From assembly GCA_041658205.1 (NCBI GenBank), contig JBBAAO010000001.1, positions 930,001 to 994,000 on the forward strand: 64,000 bases of DNA, in the 5' to 3' direction. This document shows, piece after piece, positions 51,577 through 60,744 of this stretch. The notes under the pieces were generated by a model that did no database searches, was not told the origin of the DNA, and saw only the letters and a list, made by a program, of their open reading frames with translations. This DNA is from Bacteroidota bacterium (GTDB lineage: Bacteria > Bacteroidota > Ignavibacteria > UBA10030 > UBA8401). Numbering within the stretch: the first letter of the stretch is position 1; every line of letters starts with the position of its first letter. Both the position numbers and the translations under genes were made by a program.

Positions 51577-53055
51577 CTATTTCAACAAACTACGATACAA
51601 GTTGATATATTTTTTTGCAGATGATTCCCATGAAAAATCTTTTGCCATTCCGTTACGCATTACTTTCTGCCATGTCTTTTGATCACCGTACATCTTTACG
51701 GCGCGTTGAATTGTCTTCAGCAATTCTTTGCCGTCATATTTTTGGAATTTGAATCCGGTGCCGTTGCCGCTCGCACCGACATCCTGAATCGTATCATCAA
51801 GTCCGCCCGTTGCACGAACGATGGGCACTGTTCCGTATTTCAAACTATAAAGTTGATTTAATCCGCACGGTTCGTAACGCGATGGCATAAGGTACATATC
51901 GCTACCAGCTTCGATTAAATGGGCGATCTCTTCGTTCATACCGAATGTGATACCAGCTTTTTTGGGATATTTCTTTTTTAAGGATTCAAAATATTCATGA
52001 TATCGTTTTTCGCCTAATCCGATCATAATGAATTGAACATCAAGTTTCATCATATCATCAGCGATATCTTTAATAAGGTCAATACCTTTTTGATCCACCA
52101 ATCGAGTAATACAACCGATAATCGGAATACCTTCTTTATACTGAAGACCGAACTTTTCACACAACGCCATCTTGTTCTGTTCTTTGCCTTCCAGAGACTG
52201 GATGTCGTAACGCTGATCGATGGCAGGATCCGTTTCAGGATTCCAAACGGTATAGTCGATTCCGTTGATAATGCCAAAAAGATCTTTTTTCCGTTTTTTT
52301 AGAATTCCTTCCATACCCGCACCAAATTCTTCATTGGTGGTGATTTCTTGAGCATATTTTTCACTTACCGTGGTGATGATGTCAGAATAGACGAGTCCCG
52401 CCTTCATAAAGTTCAATTTTCCGTAGAACTCAACTCCTTCGTGGGTAAATTCTGTTCCCGGAAGACCGGTTTTATCAAACGATTTATCGGAAAAAGCGCC
52501 TTGGTATCCAAGATTATGAATCGTAAAGACAGTTTTAATATTCTTAAAAGTTGGTTCATCTTTATAGAGCGTCTTCATGTACGCAGGAATGAGACCCGTC
52601 TGCCAGTCGTTGCAATGGATAATATCCGGCTGCCAACCAAGTTTTTTGAGGGTTTCCAGCACACCGCGACAGAAGAATATGAATCGCTCGTCATTATCGG
52701 GATAATCCTTATTCGTTTTCGGATCCGTATATAAACCAGCGCGATAATACATATCCTTATTCGCAAGGAAATAGACCTGTACTTTTGCTTTCAAGCTGGA
52801 AATAAAGGAGGAGTTAACACTCGCCACTTTTTGTTCGGTCCCAACCGGGATTTGTATTTCTTTGAGACGAATGACATCGTGGAGTTTGAATTTTCGCTCA
52901 CTGATCGTTCCATATCTCGGTGTCATAATTCGGATATCATGTCCCAATTCCCGAATCATTTTTGGAAGTGCACTTGATACGTCTGCTAATCCGCCGGTTT
53001 TTGAAAAAGGTTCTGCTTCGCTGGTAATAAAGAGGATATTAAGGGGTTTCGACAT
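51577..53055 (-). CDS. glgA: Glycogen/starch synthase (GT5)
   Basis: 492 residues, GT-B fold. It starts NILFITSEAEPFSKTGGLADV with the ADP-glucose-binding KTGGL at about residue 19, and has HNLGYQGAF, GIINGIDYTVWNP and the C-terminal SRYEPCGLNQLYSLKYGTVPIVR, where the E-x7-E motif lies. It elongates alpha-1,4 glucan from ADP-glucose. First gene of the minus-strand operon, with a Bacteroidota-type promoter just upstream. Confidence 0.96.
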   Translation of the reverse strand: MSKPLNILFITSEAEPFSKTGGLADVSSALPKMIRELGHDIRIMTPRYGTISERKFKLHDVIRLKEIQIPVGTEQKVASVNSSFISSLKAKVQVYFLANKDMYYRAGLYTDPKTNKDYPDNDERFIFFCRGVLETLKKLGWQPDIIHCNDWQTGLIPAYMKTLYKDEPTFKNIKTVFTIHNLGYQGAFSDKSFDKTGLPGTEFTHEGVEFYGKLNFMKAGLVYSDIITTVSEKYAQEITTNEEFGAGMEGILKKRKKDLFGIINGIDYTVWNPETDPAIDQRYDIQSLEGKEQNKMALCEKFGLQYKEGIPIIGCITRLVDQKGIDLIKDIADDMMKLDVQFIMIGLGEKRYHEYFESLKKKYPKKAGITFGMNEEIAHLIEAGSDMYLMPSRYEPCGLNQLYSLKYGTVPIVRATGGLDDTIQDVGASGNGTGFKFQKYDGKELLKTIQRAVKMYGDQKTWQKVMRNGMAKDFSWESSAKKYINLYRSLLK

Positions 53056-53366
53056 ACGTCCTTTGACTTGTGAGGAACTGACTTAAACTTTACTAAGATA
53101 CGGAAATTTTGCGGAATTTACAAGAATAGGCTCTTTAGAAAGAGGTATACGAGGTGAAACTGTATAATCAGATACGTTGTCGGTATTGTGTGAAGGGAAA
53201 AAAACCTCAGATTTTATTGCAGAATTGAATATTCCCGAATGACAAATACTATTTCCATGTACGGGTATTTGTAATAATATAAATAGAAGCTGTCATGAAG
53301 TCTTTTCAACGGTTGTTTACGCTGTCCTTGAAACAAAGAACAGCCTCAGTCATATTTCTCATCAGT
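53056..53366. other. Intergenic region between glgA and the M61 gene
   Basis: 311 bases. It holds the glgA promoter on the minus strand (53093-53123), a CTCTTT/AAAGAG hairpin at about 53131-53144, and a 9-bp stem with one mismatch (53321-53344, GCTGTCCTT against AAGAACAGC) near the end of the M61 gene. No gene is seen. Confidence 0.5.
53093..53123 (-). promoter_or_regulatory. Bacteroidota-type promoter for the glgA operon
   Basis: On the minus strand TTG (53121-53123) is followed after 20 bases by TATCTTAG (53093-53100), one base off the TAnnTTTG consensus. Transcription would start near 53088, about 33 bases before the glgA ATG. Confidence 0.5.
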
Positions 53367-55154
53367 TCATTTTTTATTTTCCCACGACTCTTTTAGCCAA
53401 TCTTCGTAGATCGTCTTCTGTAATTCCGTCGGTTTTGAAGTTTTCTTAACGATGTAATTTGGGATTCCGAAGTACTCCAGGTTCAACGTTATTTCTTTCA
53501 GCTTATCATTTCGAAATACCGTCAAAACAATCTCGGTGCCGACGTTCATTGATCCAATTCTGTCATTAAGATCTGCGGTGCGGATACGGAACCCATTGAG
53601 TGCAACAATCTCGTCGTTAATTTCCAGTCCGGATTTTTCAGCGGGGGAATTTGGCGTAACATTCGATATTCGTGTTTTTTCACCGACATCTTGAGTCGTC
53701 ATCCCAAGTCCAATTTTTTTTGTTGAATCTTTTTGAGAAACATCTAATCCGGCGTATGCTAGTGATTGTTCCCATGGAAGCGGCACAGTACCATAAATAT
53801 AATTTTGAAAAAATTCCTTGAAACTACTTCCACCAAACTCCTCACAGACTTTTTGAAGATCCGAGTTTGTAAACCCTTTTGTCAAAGGATAACGTTCGAA
53901 CATTGTTCGCAAAACGTTATCCATAGAGTGTTTGTTTTTAGATCTTTGACGAATTTCCAAGTCCAAAAGGAGACTTACCTGTGATCCTTTTCCGTAATAA
54001 TCACTTTCAGCATTATAGGCATTTTGTTTAGAACGCCAGAATTTAATCCAGGCGTCAAAACTTGCCTCTGCCAATGGTTGAACGGAGTTGCCAAACCGCG
54101 TTCGTTCGTTGTTCACCATTTGGTTAATGTTATCAAGATATGATTTTGCATCTGAAAATTTTGATCTGAGCAGAATAAGATCATCGTAATAGGACGTTGT
54201 CCCTTCGCTCACCCAGAGTTCCTCAGTGTAATTTTCTTTTGAGAAGTCGTATGGCGCAATCGCTTTGGGACGAAGTTGTTTCACATTCCATGTATGGAAA
54301 TATTCATGCGACACCAATCCGAGAAATCCTTTATATGAAACGGGGTTGGCAAAAACGAATGGCCGGACTCCCATCACTGTGGAATTGATGTGTTCCGTTC
54401 CACCGCCGGCGTTTGGCTGGCAATGAATAAGGAAAACAAATTTATGATACGGGAGTTCTCCCCATAACTCTTTATTGGCAATGATAATTTTAGTGAAATC
54501 GGTGATGAGTGTATCAATATGCCAATTTCCATCGCCATACATGCTGATGATATGTTTCTTTCCATCGACAAAGAATTCAAAATCTTTTTGATTGCCGATT
54601 TCAAGAGGGCAGTCTCCTAAATATTCAAAGGACGGTGCGGAGAAGGTAAAAGGTTTTCCGGGCACTTCATCTAAACCGGTGGTAACCTTCCAATTGTTAT
54701 AGGGAATGACTTTCAATTCCAACGGTTTATTTTTCAATTCTTCAACATACATGAATACCGATAACGGATCAACGAAACCATGTTCGCTGTTTAATTCACG
54801 GGTCCGCATGTTGAATTCGTTAGCGTACACTTTGTATCGGACGATGATCGATTTTACATCAGAAGATTCAATGCGCCAGGTATCTTTATCTGTTTTTTTG
54901 AATGCCAGCGTTTTATCATTTTCATCTCGCACGGAGAATCCTTGTACACCGCCGGAAAAATCAAGCAGTACGTATCGTCCGGTCCGCCACGCGGGCATAT
55001 GGAATTCAATCATTTTTCCTTTGTGGTGATCAACACGGATCTCAACGTTAAAGAGATGAGTTTCAGGCTTCGGCATTGAAAGCGTATATGAGATTGAAGA
55101 TTGTGAAGTTGCCATCATGGTCATACAGAATAAAAGTAACAGAAATGTTTTCAT
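53367..55154 (-). CDS. M61-family glycyl aminopeptidase with PDZ domain
   Basis: 595 residues. Signal peptide MKTFLLLLFCMTMMATS, then an N-terminal beta domain, then the M61 catalytic motif HEYFHTWNVKQLRP (His283, Glu284, His287) with the third zinc region WVSEGTTSYYDD. A PDZ domain occupies about residues 490-570 (GLGMTTQD, PAEKSGLEINDEIVALNG). M61 enzymes remove N-terminal Gly or Ala from peptides in the periplasm. It is divergent from the T9SS operon at 55.3 kb. Confidence 0.92.
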   Translation of the reverse strand: MKTFLLLLFCMTMMATSQSSISYTLSMPKPETHLFNVEIRVDHHKGKMIEFHMPAWRTGRYVLLDFSGGVQGFSVRDENDKTLAFKKTDKDTWRIESSDVKSIIVRYKVYANEFNMRTRELNSEHGFVDPLSVFMYVEELKNKPLELKVIPYNNWKVTTGLDEVPGKPFTFSAPSFEYLGDCPLEIGNQKDFEFFVDGKKHIISMYGDGNWHIDTLITDFTKIIIANKELWGELPYHKFVFLIHCQPNAGGGTEHINSTVMGVRPFVFANPVSYKGFLGLVSHEYFHTWNVKQLRPKAIAPYDFSKENYTEELWVSEGTTSYYDDLILLRSKFSDAKSYLDNINQMVNNERTRFGNSVQPLAEASFDAWIKFWRSKQNAYNAESDYYGKGSQVSLLLDLEIRQRSKNKHSMDNVLRTMFERYPLTKGFTNSDLQKVCEEFGGSSFKEFFQNYIYGTVPLPWEQSLAYAGLDVSQKDSTKKIGLGMTTQDVGEKTRISNVTPNSPAEKSGLEINDEIVALNGFRIRTADLNDRIGSMNVGTEIVLTVFRNDKLKEITLNLEYFGIPNYIVKKTSKPTELQKTIYEDWLKESWENKK

Positions 55155-55272
55155 TAATGAAGATTATGGTGGTTGATTACGGTAATTACAATAATCTACT
55201 GAAAGGGATTCCGCATCGCAAGCGAAAACCGGATAGAAAAATGGTAAAAGAAACAGTTGAGAGAAAAAACAG

Positions 55273-55303
55273 TTGACAAACAAAACGGTCTTCTCTATAT
55301 TTG
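55273..55303 (+). promoter_or_regulatory. Strong promoter for the porU operon
   Basis: TTGACA (55273-55278), 17 bases, then TATATTTG (55296-55303). It fits both the classical sigma-70 spacing and the Bacteroidota TAnnTTTG -10. Transcription should start near 55310, giving a leader of about 158 bases before the ATG at 55468. Confidence 0.7.
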
Positions 55304-55328
55304 TAGTAGAAATTCATCAAACACGAGG

Positions 55329-55416
55329 AGCAACAAGTATAGATTTTTTGTTAAAGGTTGTATGTCAGCAAATGTTTTTTATGACACCTTTAACGTTTAT
55401 ACTCGTTGCTTTTTTA
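55329..55416 (+). promoter_or_regulatory. Long terminator-like hairpin in the porU leader
   Basis: AGCAACAAGTATA (55329-55341) pairs with TATACTCGTTGCT (55398-55410) with one mismatch, and the inner arm GTTAAAGGT (from 55350) pairs with ACCTTTAAC (to 55394). The descending arm is followed by TTTTTATT. It looks like an attenuator or a partial terminator in the leader of porU. Confidence 0.6.
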
Positions 55417-55420
55417 TTGT

Positions 55421-55458
55421 ACCGAACGTGAAAGTGTCTTTGCAGCTCACCGTTCGGT
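55421..55458 (+). promoter_or_regulatory. Second hairpin directly before the porU start
   Basis: ACCGAACG (55421-55428) pairs with CGTTCGGT (55451-55458). It ends nine bases before the porU ATG and no Shine-Dalgarno sequence is seen, so it could expose or block the start. Confidence 0.55.
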
Positions 55459-55467
55459 ATTTTATTT

Positions 55468-58400
55468 ATGGCTAAAAAATTATTTTTTATTGTTGTTTTA
55501 TTCAGCGCCATTGCCTTAGGTCAAGGGAATTCTCTGTATACAGATGTCACAATACAGTCATCGGATGAAAAAGGTATCACGTTAGAATTCCGGCCGCACT
55601 ATTTTGGAGATATCAATATTGTTGAAGAGGGAATTACCTATAAAATTCCGCAATTCAAATTTCGCCATTCTTCTTCACAACGCGATGCCGGCAAAGAAGA
55701 AATTGGTACAAGGGTGCTGTCGATCGCACTTCCATCATATCAAGGGAATATCGTTTCCATTGTTGCATCCGATATTGAAACAATACACTCGTACTCCCTT
55801 GCCCCGGTCCCGAATATCGAGGCGATTGATAATTTAGGAACAATAAAAAATCGATATAAAGCAGCATACATCTCACATCAGAATTTTTACCCGGCTCAAA
55901 TTGTGGAATTGAAAAATATTGGCATGGTAAAGGGAATCTTGACTGGCGATATTGTTATTGCACCATATCAATTTCAATCTTCGTCCAAGACACTTAAGCG
56001 TTATTCCCGAATCGTTGTTCGTGTTGATTTTGGCGCAAGAAATATTGCCTTCGATCGATCCGCAAATGATGAATGGGCAAAAGCATCGTTGCTGAATTAC
56101 TCTGTGGCAAAAAGTTGGAGTATGAAGGAAGGGCTTAAAAAAATATCCTCGGTAAATTCTCTCCTTTCATCTGGTACGTGGTACAAAATGGAAGTTGTTG
56201 ATGCAGGGATGTATAAGATTAGTGCATCGTACCTGAAAGCGATTGGAATAGAACCTAGTTCGCTTTCTTCCATTTATGATATCAAAATCTTTGGTGGGAA
56301 CGGTAGGCGTATTCCGGAAGATCTTGGAACGACTCGTCCTGCGGATCTTCCGCAAATTGCCGTTGAGTATGTAGATAAAAACTCAAACTTAAAATTCGAT
56401 GCTGAAGATTATATTCTTTTCTATGGCCAAGGTACAACAGGATGGGAATATAATCCGGTGCAAAAACAGCTCCACCATTATGTGAATCCATATACATTCA
56501 GTAATTATTATTTCCTCAGTATCGGCGCGAACACGACATCACGACAGCTACAAAATATTTCGGTATCTTCGGCAACGAGTGGTTCGGTGAATCAAGCCTT
56601 GGGTAAAGTATTTGTGGATGAAGAGAAGTTTAACTTTCTTTTTTCCGGACAACAATGGTTTAGTCCACCGATGAATGCAAACGAATCCAGAGTGATCAGT
56701 AATAAATTGACCGGAAGAATTGCCGGAACCCCTGTCTCTTACAAGTATACGTTGTATTCTCGATCAAACGCCAATGCACAATTCATTCTTGAAGAATCCG
56801 GCTCACCAATCGCGTCGGAATTCATTGCCGGTAAAAGCGATTTTGAACTCAATTATCCGATAGCGACATATTCCAATACGAGCGGAGAGCGGGAAGTAAC
56901 CATTGTTCCAGTGTTATCTGATGATCGGAGCAATATAAAAATGACATACTCGGTCACCAGCACTGTTGCGTTTGGTTTTATCGATTGGTTGGAAATTTTT
57001 TATCGACAACGATTGACTGCCTCCAACGACATGCTACTGTTCTCGTCACCGGACACGAATGGAACGATTGAATTTTCTGTAACAGGATTTTCTACAAATT
57101 CACTTACTGTCTATGATGTTTCGGATGTGAATAATGTCAGAAAGATCAATCATTCTGCCGATCAAATACTTGGATCGATACTCTTTAAGGATACGTTGAA
57201 AACGGGAACGATCCGTACATACTGGGCGGGAACTGAAGCAAAATATCTCTCTCCAAAATCAGTGGTAAAGATTGCCAATTCAAATTTGCACGGATTCAAT
57301 GGTGCTGAGTTTATTATTGTTTCGCATAATGATTTCAAGAGTGAAGCGGTTCGATTGAAAAACCATAAAGAGAATCTGCCTGGCTCTAAAAAGCTTTCAA
57401 CAGTTGTCGTGGATGTTGATACCATCTATAATGAATTTGGTATTGGTATGCCTGACCCAACAGCGATCCGGGATTTTATCCGGTATGCATTTTACAATTG
57501 GAGCATTAAGCCGAAATATGTTCTGTTTTTTGGGGACGCGAGTTTTGACTTTCGATCTGTACTTCAAAATGACCGATCGTTTGTCCCCACATATCAAACC
57601 GCGGAATCGAACGACAAGATTTATTCGTTAAGCAATGAAGATTATTTCTCCTATCTCGATGGCAGCGCACCAGGTCATGTCTCAATAGCCCATGGTCGTT
57701 TGACACCTCGTTCTGCCGATGATGCTCGATTGATTGTTGATAAAATCATCAAGTATGAATTATCTGCACCCAAAGGAGTTTGGAAAAATGTCATTACGAT
57801 TGTTGCAGACGATAAGTGGGCTAGTGATAATCAAGACGAAACGCTTCATACATTCGATGCCGAAAGTCTTGCTGACGTTTACACACCGAAAGATTTTGAA
57901 ATACATCGAATCTATATGGAAGAATATCCTGTCGTGTATACTTCATCAGGAAGAAGGAAGCCAGATGTACGGAAAGAAATGCTGGATCAGGTGAATGACG
58001 GCTCGTTAATTCTTAATTTTATTGGGCACGGCAATCCTAAAGTGTGGGCACACGAAAGTATTTTAACGTTGGACGATGTTCGCAATCAATTCCAAAACCA
58101 AGATAAATTGACGTTCATTGTAGCCGCAACGTGTGATTGGGGACGTTTCGAAGAAGCGGGTGAGTCAAGCTCTGCAGAAGAAGTTATGTTTAATAAAAAG
58201 GGAGGAGCAATAGGAGTGTTAAGTGCAACGCGGGCTGTATTCTCCACCGCCAATGCAGAAACGAATCAATATTTCTACGGTTTTTTATTTGCTCAAAAAC
58301 CGGTGATGCGTCTTGGTGATGCTTATCTGTTGACAAAGAATGTTCTTAATGATGTTGGAAATAAGCAGAAATATTTTTTAATGGGAGATCCGACGCTTCA

Positions 58401-59472
58401 GTTAGCAGTCCCAACCGATAAAATTTTTATTGATTCATTGCAAACATCTTCCTCAGCGGTTGCGGATACTATGCATGCGTTGGAAAAGATTACGATCAAA
58501 GCGACAGTGCGTGATACTGCGAATGCTATCGTCTCAAACTATACTGGAAGTGCTTTACTCACGGTGTTTGATGCTGACAGGACGAAGACTATTTCTACCA
58601 TTGCAGGGTTGGAGTATCACGAAAACGGCGGGATTATGTATAAAGGAGAAAGTTCTGTCAAGAATGGTGTCATGCGTGCCACGTTCATTGTTCCAAAAGA
58701 TATTGTTTATGCCAACAAGAAAGGCCGCATCTCGATCTATTTTTCAAATACTGCATCCGACGGAAGAGGATATACGAGCAATTTCATTGTGGGTGGAGCA
58801 AGCAGCTCTGTGCAACCTGATTCGCTCGGTCCAGATATTTCTATTTTCTTTGACAATAAAAATTTCAGATCAGGTGATGTTGTCACGGAGAATCCGACAT
58901 TGATTGTTAGTTTAACCGACAGCAGTGGAATCAATTCATCTACAAACAGTATTGGCCATCGGATGGAAGCCTGGATAGATGGAAATGCAAAGAGCGTTGA
59001 TCTGACGGAATTCTACAAAGGAACAATTGATAGTTATCAGAAGGGTACGGCGGAGTATACTATGAGCGGACTCTCAGTCGGGAACCATTCCATTAACATA
59101 CGAGCGTGGGATGTTCATAATAATTCTTCTTCGGCAGAATCATATTTCACCGTGGCATCGAGTAGTGGCCTATCCATTCAACAATTATATAATTTCCCAA
59201 ATCCAGTTTCGACGAGAACGGCATTTACATTTCAACACAATCAGTTATTACCGATTGATGTGGCAATCAACATCTATACTGTTTCCGGACGGTTGATACA
59301 TAAAATAGAGCGTTTTGGTATTTCCGAACGGTTTGTCAAGATTGATTGGAACAGGATTGATACTGACGGCGATGAAGTAGGAAATGGAATTTATTTCTAT
59401 AAGGTGATTGCGAAGACTGTTGATGGTCGGTTCACCAGTGAAGCAATTGGGAAAATGGCGATTGTTCGGTGA
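55468..59472 (+). CDS. porU: Type IX secretion system sortase PorU (C25 family)
   Basis: 1334 residues. Signal peptide MAKKLFFIVVLFSAIALGQG; N-terminal PorU domain with GTWYKMEVVDAGMYKISASYL and NGRRIPEDLG; C25 caspase-fold domain (about 610-960) with catalytic His854 in FIGHGNPKVW and Cys889 in VAATCDWGRFE; then an Ig-like region and a FlgD-type sorting domain (NFPNPVST, TVSGRLIHKI, DGDEVGNGIYFYK) at the C-terminus. The His and Cys motifs match the P. gingivalis sortase (GHGNP, ATCDFG). It should cleave sorting domains and attach cargo at the cell surface. It is followed by porV, the standard pairing. Leader and missing ribosome binding site are described separately. Confidence 0.93.
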   Translation: MAKKLFFIVVLFSAIALGQGNSLYTDVTIQSSDEKGITLEFRPHYFGDINIVEEGITYKIPQFKFRHSSSQRDAGKEEIGTRVLSIALPSYQGNIVSIVASDIETIHSYSLAPVPNIEAIDNLGTIKNRYKAAYISHQNFYPAQIVELKNIGMVKGILTGDIVIAPYQFQSSSKTLKRYSRIVVRVDFGARNIAFDRSANDEWAKASLLNYSVAKSWSMKEGLKKISSVNSLLSSGTWYKMEVVDAGMYKISASYLKAIGIEPSSLSSIYDIKIFGGNGRRIPEDLGTTRPADLPQIAVEYVDKNSNLKFDAEDYILFYGQGTTGWEYNPVQKQLHHYVNPYTFSNYYFLSIGANTTSRQLQNISVSSATSGSVNQALGKVFVDEEKFNFLFSGQQWFSPPMNANESRVISNKLTGRIAGTPVSYKYTLYSRSNANAQFILEESGSPIASEFIAGKSDFELNYPIATYSNTSGEREVTIVPVLSDDRSNIKMTYSVTSTVAFGFIDWLEIFYRQRLTASNDMLLFSSPDTNGTIEFSVTGFSTNSLTVYDVSDVNNVRKINHSADQILGSILFKDTLKTGTIRTYWAGTEAKYLSPKSVVKIANSNLHGFNGAEFIIVSHNDFKSEAVRLKNHKENLPGSKKLSTVVVDVDTIYNEFGIGMPDPTAIRDFIRYAFYNWSIKPKYVLFFGDASFDFRSVLQNDRSFVPTYQTAESNDKIYSLSNEDYFSYLDGSAPGHVSIAHGRLTPRSADDARLIVDKIIKYELSAPKGVWKNVITIVADDKWASDNQDETLHTFDAESLADVYTPKDFEIHRIYMEEYPVVYTSSGRRKPDVRKEMLDQVNDGSLILNFIGHGNPKVWAHESILTLDDVRNQFQNQDKLTFIVAATCDWGRFEEAGESSSAEEVMFNKKGGAIGVLSATRAVFSTANAETNQYFYGFLFAQKPVMRLGDAYLLTKNVLNDVGNKQKYFLMGDPTLQLAVPTDKIFIDSLQTSSSAVADTMHALEKITIKATVRDTANAIVSNYTGSALLTVFDADRTKTISTIAGLEYHENGGIMYKGESSVKNGVMRATFIVPKDIVYANKKGRISIYFSNTASDGRGYTSNFIVGGASSSVQPDSLGPDISIFFDNKNFRSGDVVTENPTLIVSLTDSSGINSSTNSIGHRMEAWIDGNAKSVDLTEFYKGTIDSYQKGTAEYTMSGLSVGNHSINIRAWDVHNNSSSAESYFTVASSSGLSIQQLYNFPNPVSTRTAFTFQHNQLLPIDVAINIYTVSGRLIHKIERFGISERFVKIDWNRIDTDGDEVGNGIYFYKVIAKTVDGRFTSEAIGKMAIVR

Positions 59473-59552
59473 CAGTGTGCTTTAAAGCAATGCTGGTATT
59501 AAAAAACATTATTAACTATATTTAAAAGAGAAAATCATTGAGGAGCTATAAG

Positions 59553-60665
59553 ATGAAAAAGGTGTTCAGTGCAGTTGGAGCAGTACTATTTTTTGTTAAT
59601 ATCTCGCAAACGGTGTTTGCACAGGCCGGTTCTACGGCTGTTCCGTTCTTAATGATCTCGCCGAATTCACGCGCCAGCGGAATGGGTGAGGCAGGAACGG
59701 GAATTGCAGACGACGCGGCATCCATCCATTGGAATCCAGCTGGTCTTGCATTTCAAAAAGGGGGAGAAGTAAGTATCACGCACTCAAACTGGCTCCCGCA
59801 ATTTAACTTGTCCGATCTGTTCTATGATTATTTCAATATTAAGCAGGAGATGCCGGAATACGGCGGAACATTTGGCGCAAGTATCACGTACCTTAATCTT
59901 GGAGAATTTGTTGTTACAACGGAAAAAGGCCCGGATGCTGTTGATAAATTTAAAGGATTTGAATTTGCTGTTACCGCTGGCTATGGAGCGCAGGTAACGG
60001 ACGATTTTGGATTAGGAATCAATCTTCGATATATCAATTCCAGTCTATCTCCAATCGGAACGGCGCAGGAAAAAGGTTCCGGTATCGCGAACGATTTTAG
60101 TTTTGATATCGGTTTTTTATACCGTCCGAAATCTCTAATCATTCCGTTCATCGAAGAAGATCTTGGGAATCTCTTTAGTGTGGGAATGAACGTTACCAAT
60201 CTCGGCCCCAAAGTGACGTATATTGATGCAGCGCAAGCAGATCCTCTTCCGACGCAATTACGTTTAGGCTTCGGTATAACTCCGATGAAAGATGAATTCA
60301 ATAGCTTGACTCTTGCCGTTGATTTTGCAAAACTTCTCGTTTATCGCGAACCGAATGGTGCATCTCATGAACTTCCGAAATCCATCATCACATCGTTCAC
60401 GAACAATTCTTTTGATGCAAATTTGAAATACATTAATACTTCGGTCGGACTGGAATACTGGTATGATAAAAAAGTTGCGCTTCGTATGGGATATTTCTTT
60501 GAAGATCCCTTGAACGGAAATCGCAACTTTATGACATTTGGTGCCGGTTTGCGTTATGATATTTATGGATTTGATTTCAGCTATATCTCCTCCAAAGAAG
60601 AAAATCATCCTCTGTCCGAGACTCTTCGTTTTACACTTCTCATTTTGTGGAACGAAATGTTGTAA
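59553..60665 (+). CDS. porV: Type IX secretion outer-membrane protein PorV
   Basis: 370 residues from ATG 59553, with GAGGAG just upstream; a TTG at 59538 is in frame but lies in that site. A signal peptide ends TVFAQ. The chain starts with the PorV signature AVPFLMISPNSRASGMGEAG (GIADDAASIHWNPAGLA follows) and continues as a beta barrel with a final aromatic strand. PorV shuttles cargo from the SprA channel to the PorU sortase. It is encoded 80 bases after porU. Confidence 0.92.
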   Translation: MKKVFSAVGAVLFFVNISQTVFAQAGSTAVPFLMISPNSRASGMGEAGTGIADDAASIHWNPAGLAFQKGGEVSITHSNWLPQFNLSDLFYDYFNIKQEMPEYGGTFGASITYLNLGEFVVTTEKGPDAVDKFKGFEFAVTAGYGAQVTDDFGLGINLRYINSSLSPIGTAQEKGSGIANDFSFDIGFLYRPKSLIIPFIEEDLGNLFSVGMNVTNLGPKVTYIDAAQADPLPTQLRLGFGITPMKDEFNSLTLAVDFAKLLVYREPNGASHELPKSIITSFTNNSFDANLKYINTSVGLEYWYDKKVALRMGYFFEDPLNGNRNFMTFGAGLRYDIYGFDFSYISSKEENHPLSETLRFTLLILWNEML

Positions 60666-60684
60666 GAGTTCTACAATGAAGATT

Positions 60685-60713
60685 GCAGCGCGGTAGAACC
60701 TGTTACGCGCTGC
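60685..60713 (+). promoter_or_regulatory. GC-rich intercistronic hairpin after porV
   Basis: GCAGCGCG (60685-60692) pairs perfectly with CGCGCTGC (60706-60713). No T run follows. The loop contains GTAGAAC, which is complementary to GTTCTAC at 60668-60674, so an alternative fold or pseudoknot is possible. Confidence 0.5.
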
Positions 60714-60744
60714 AGCGCCGGAGCTATTCCAACATTAAATCGAA

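Noticed and set aside
59478..59489. 12-bp perfect palindrome TGCTTTAAAGCA after porU
   Set aside because: Too short and AT-centred to be a convincing terminator or operator by itself.
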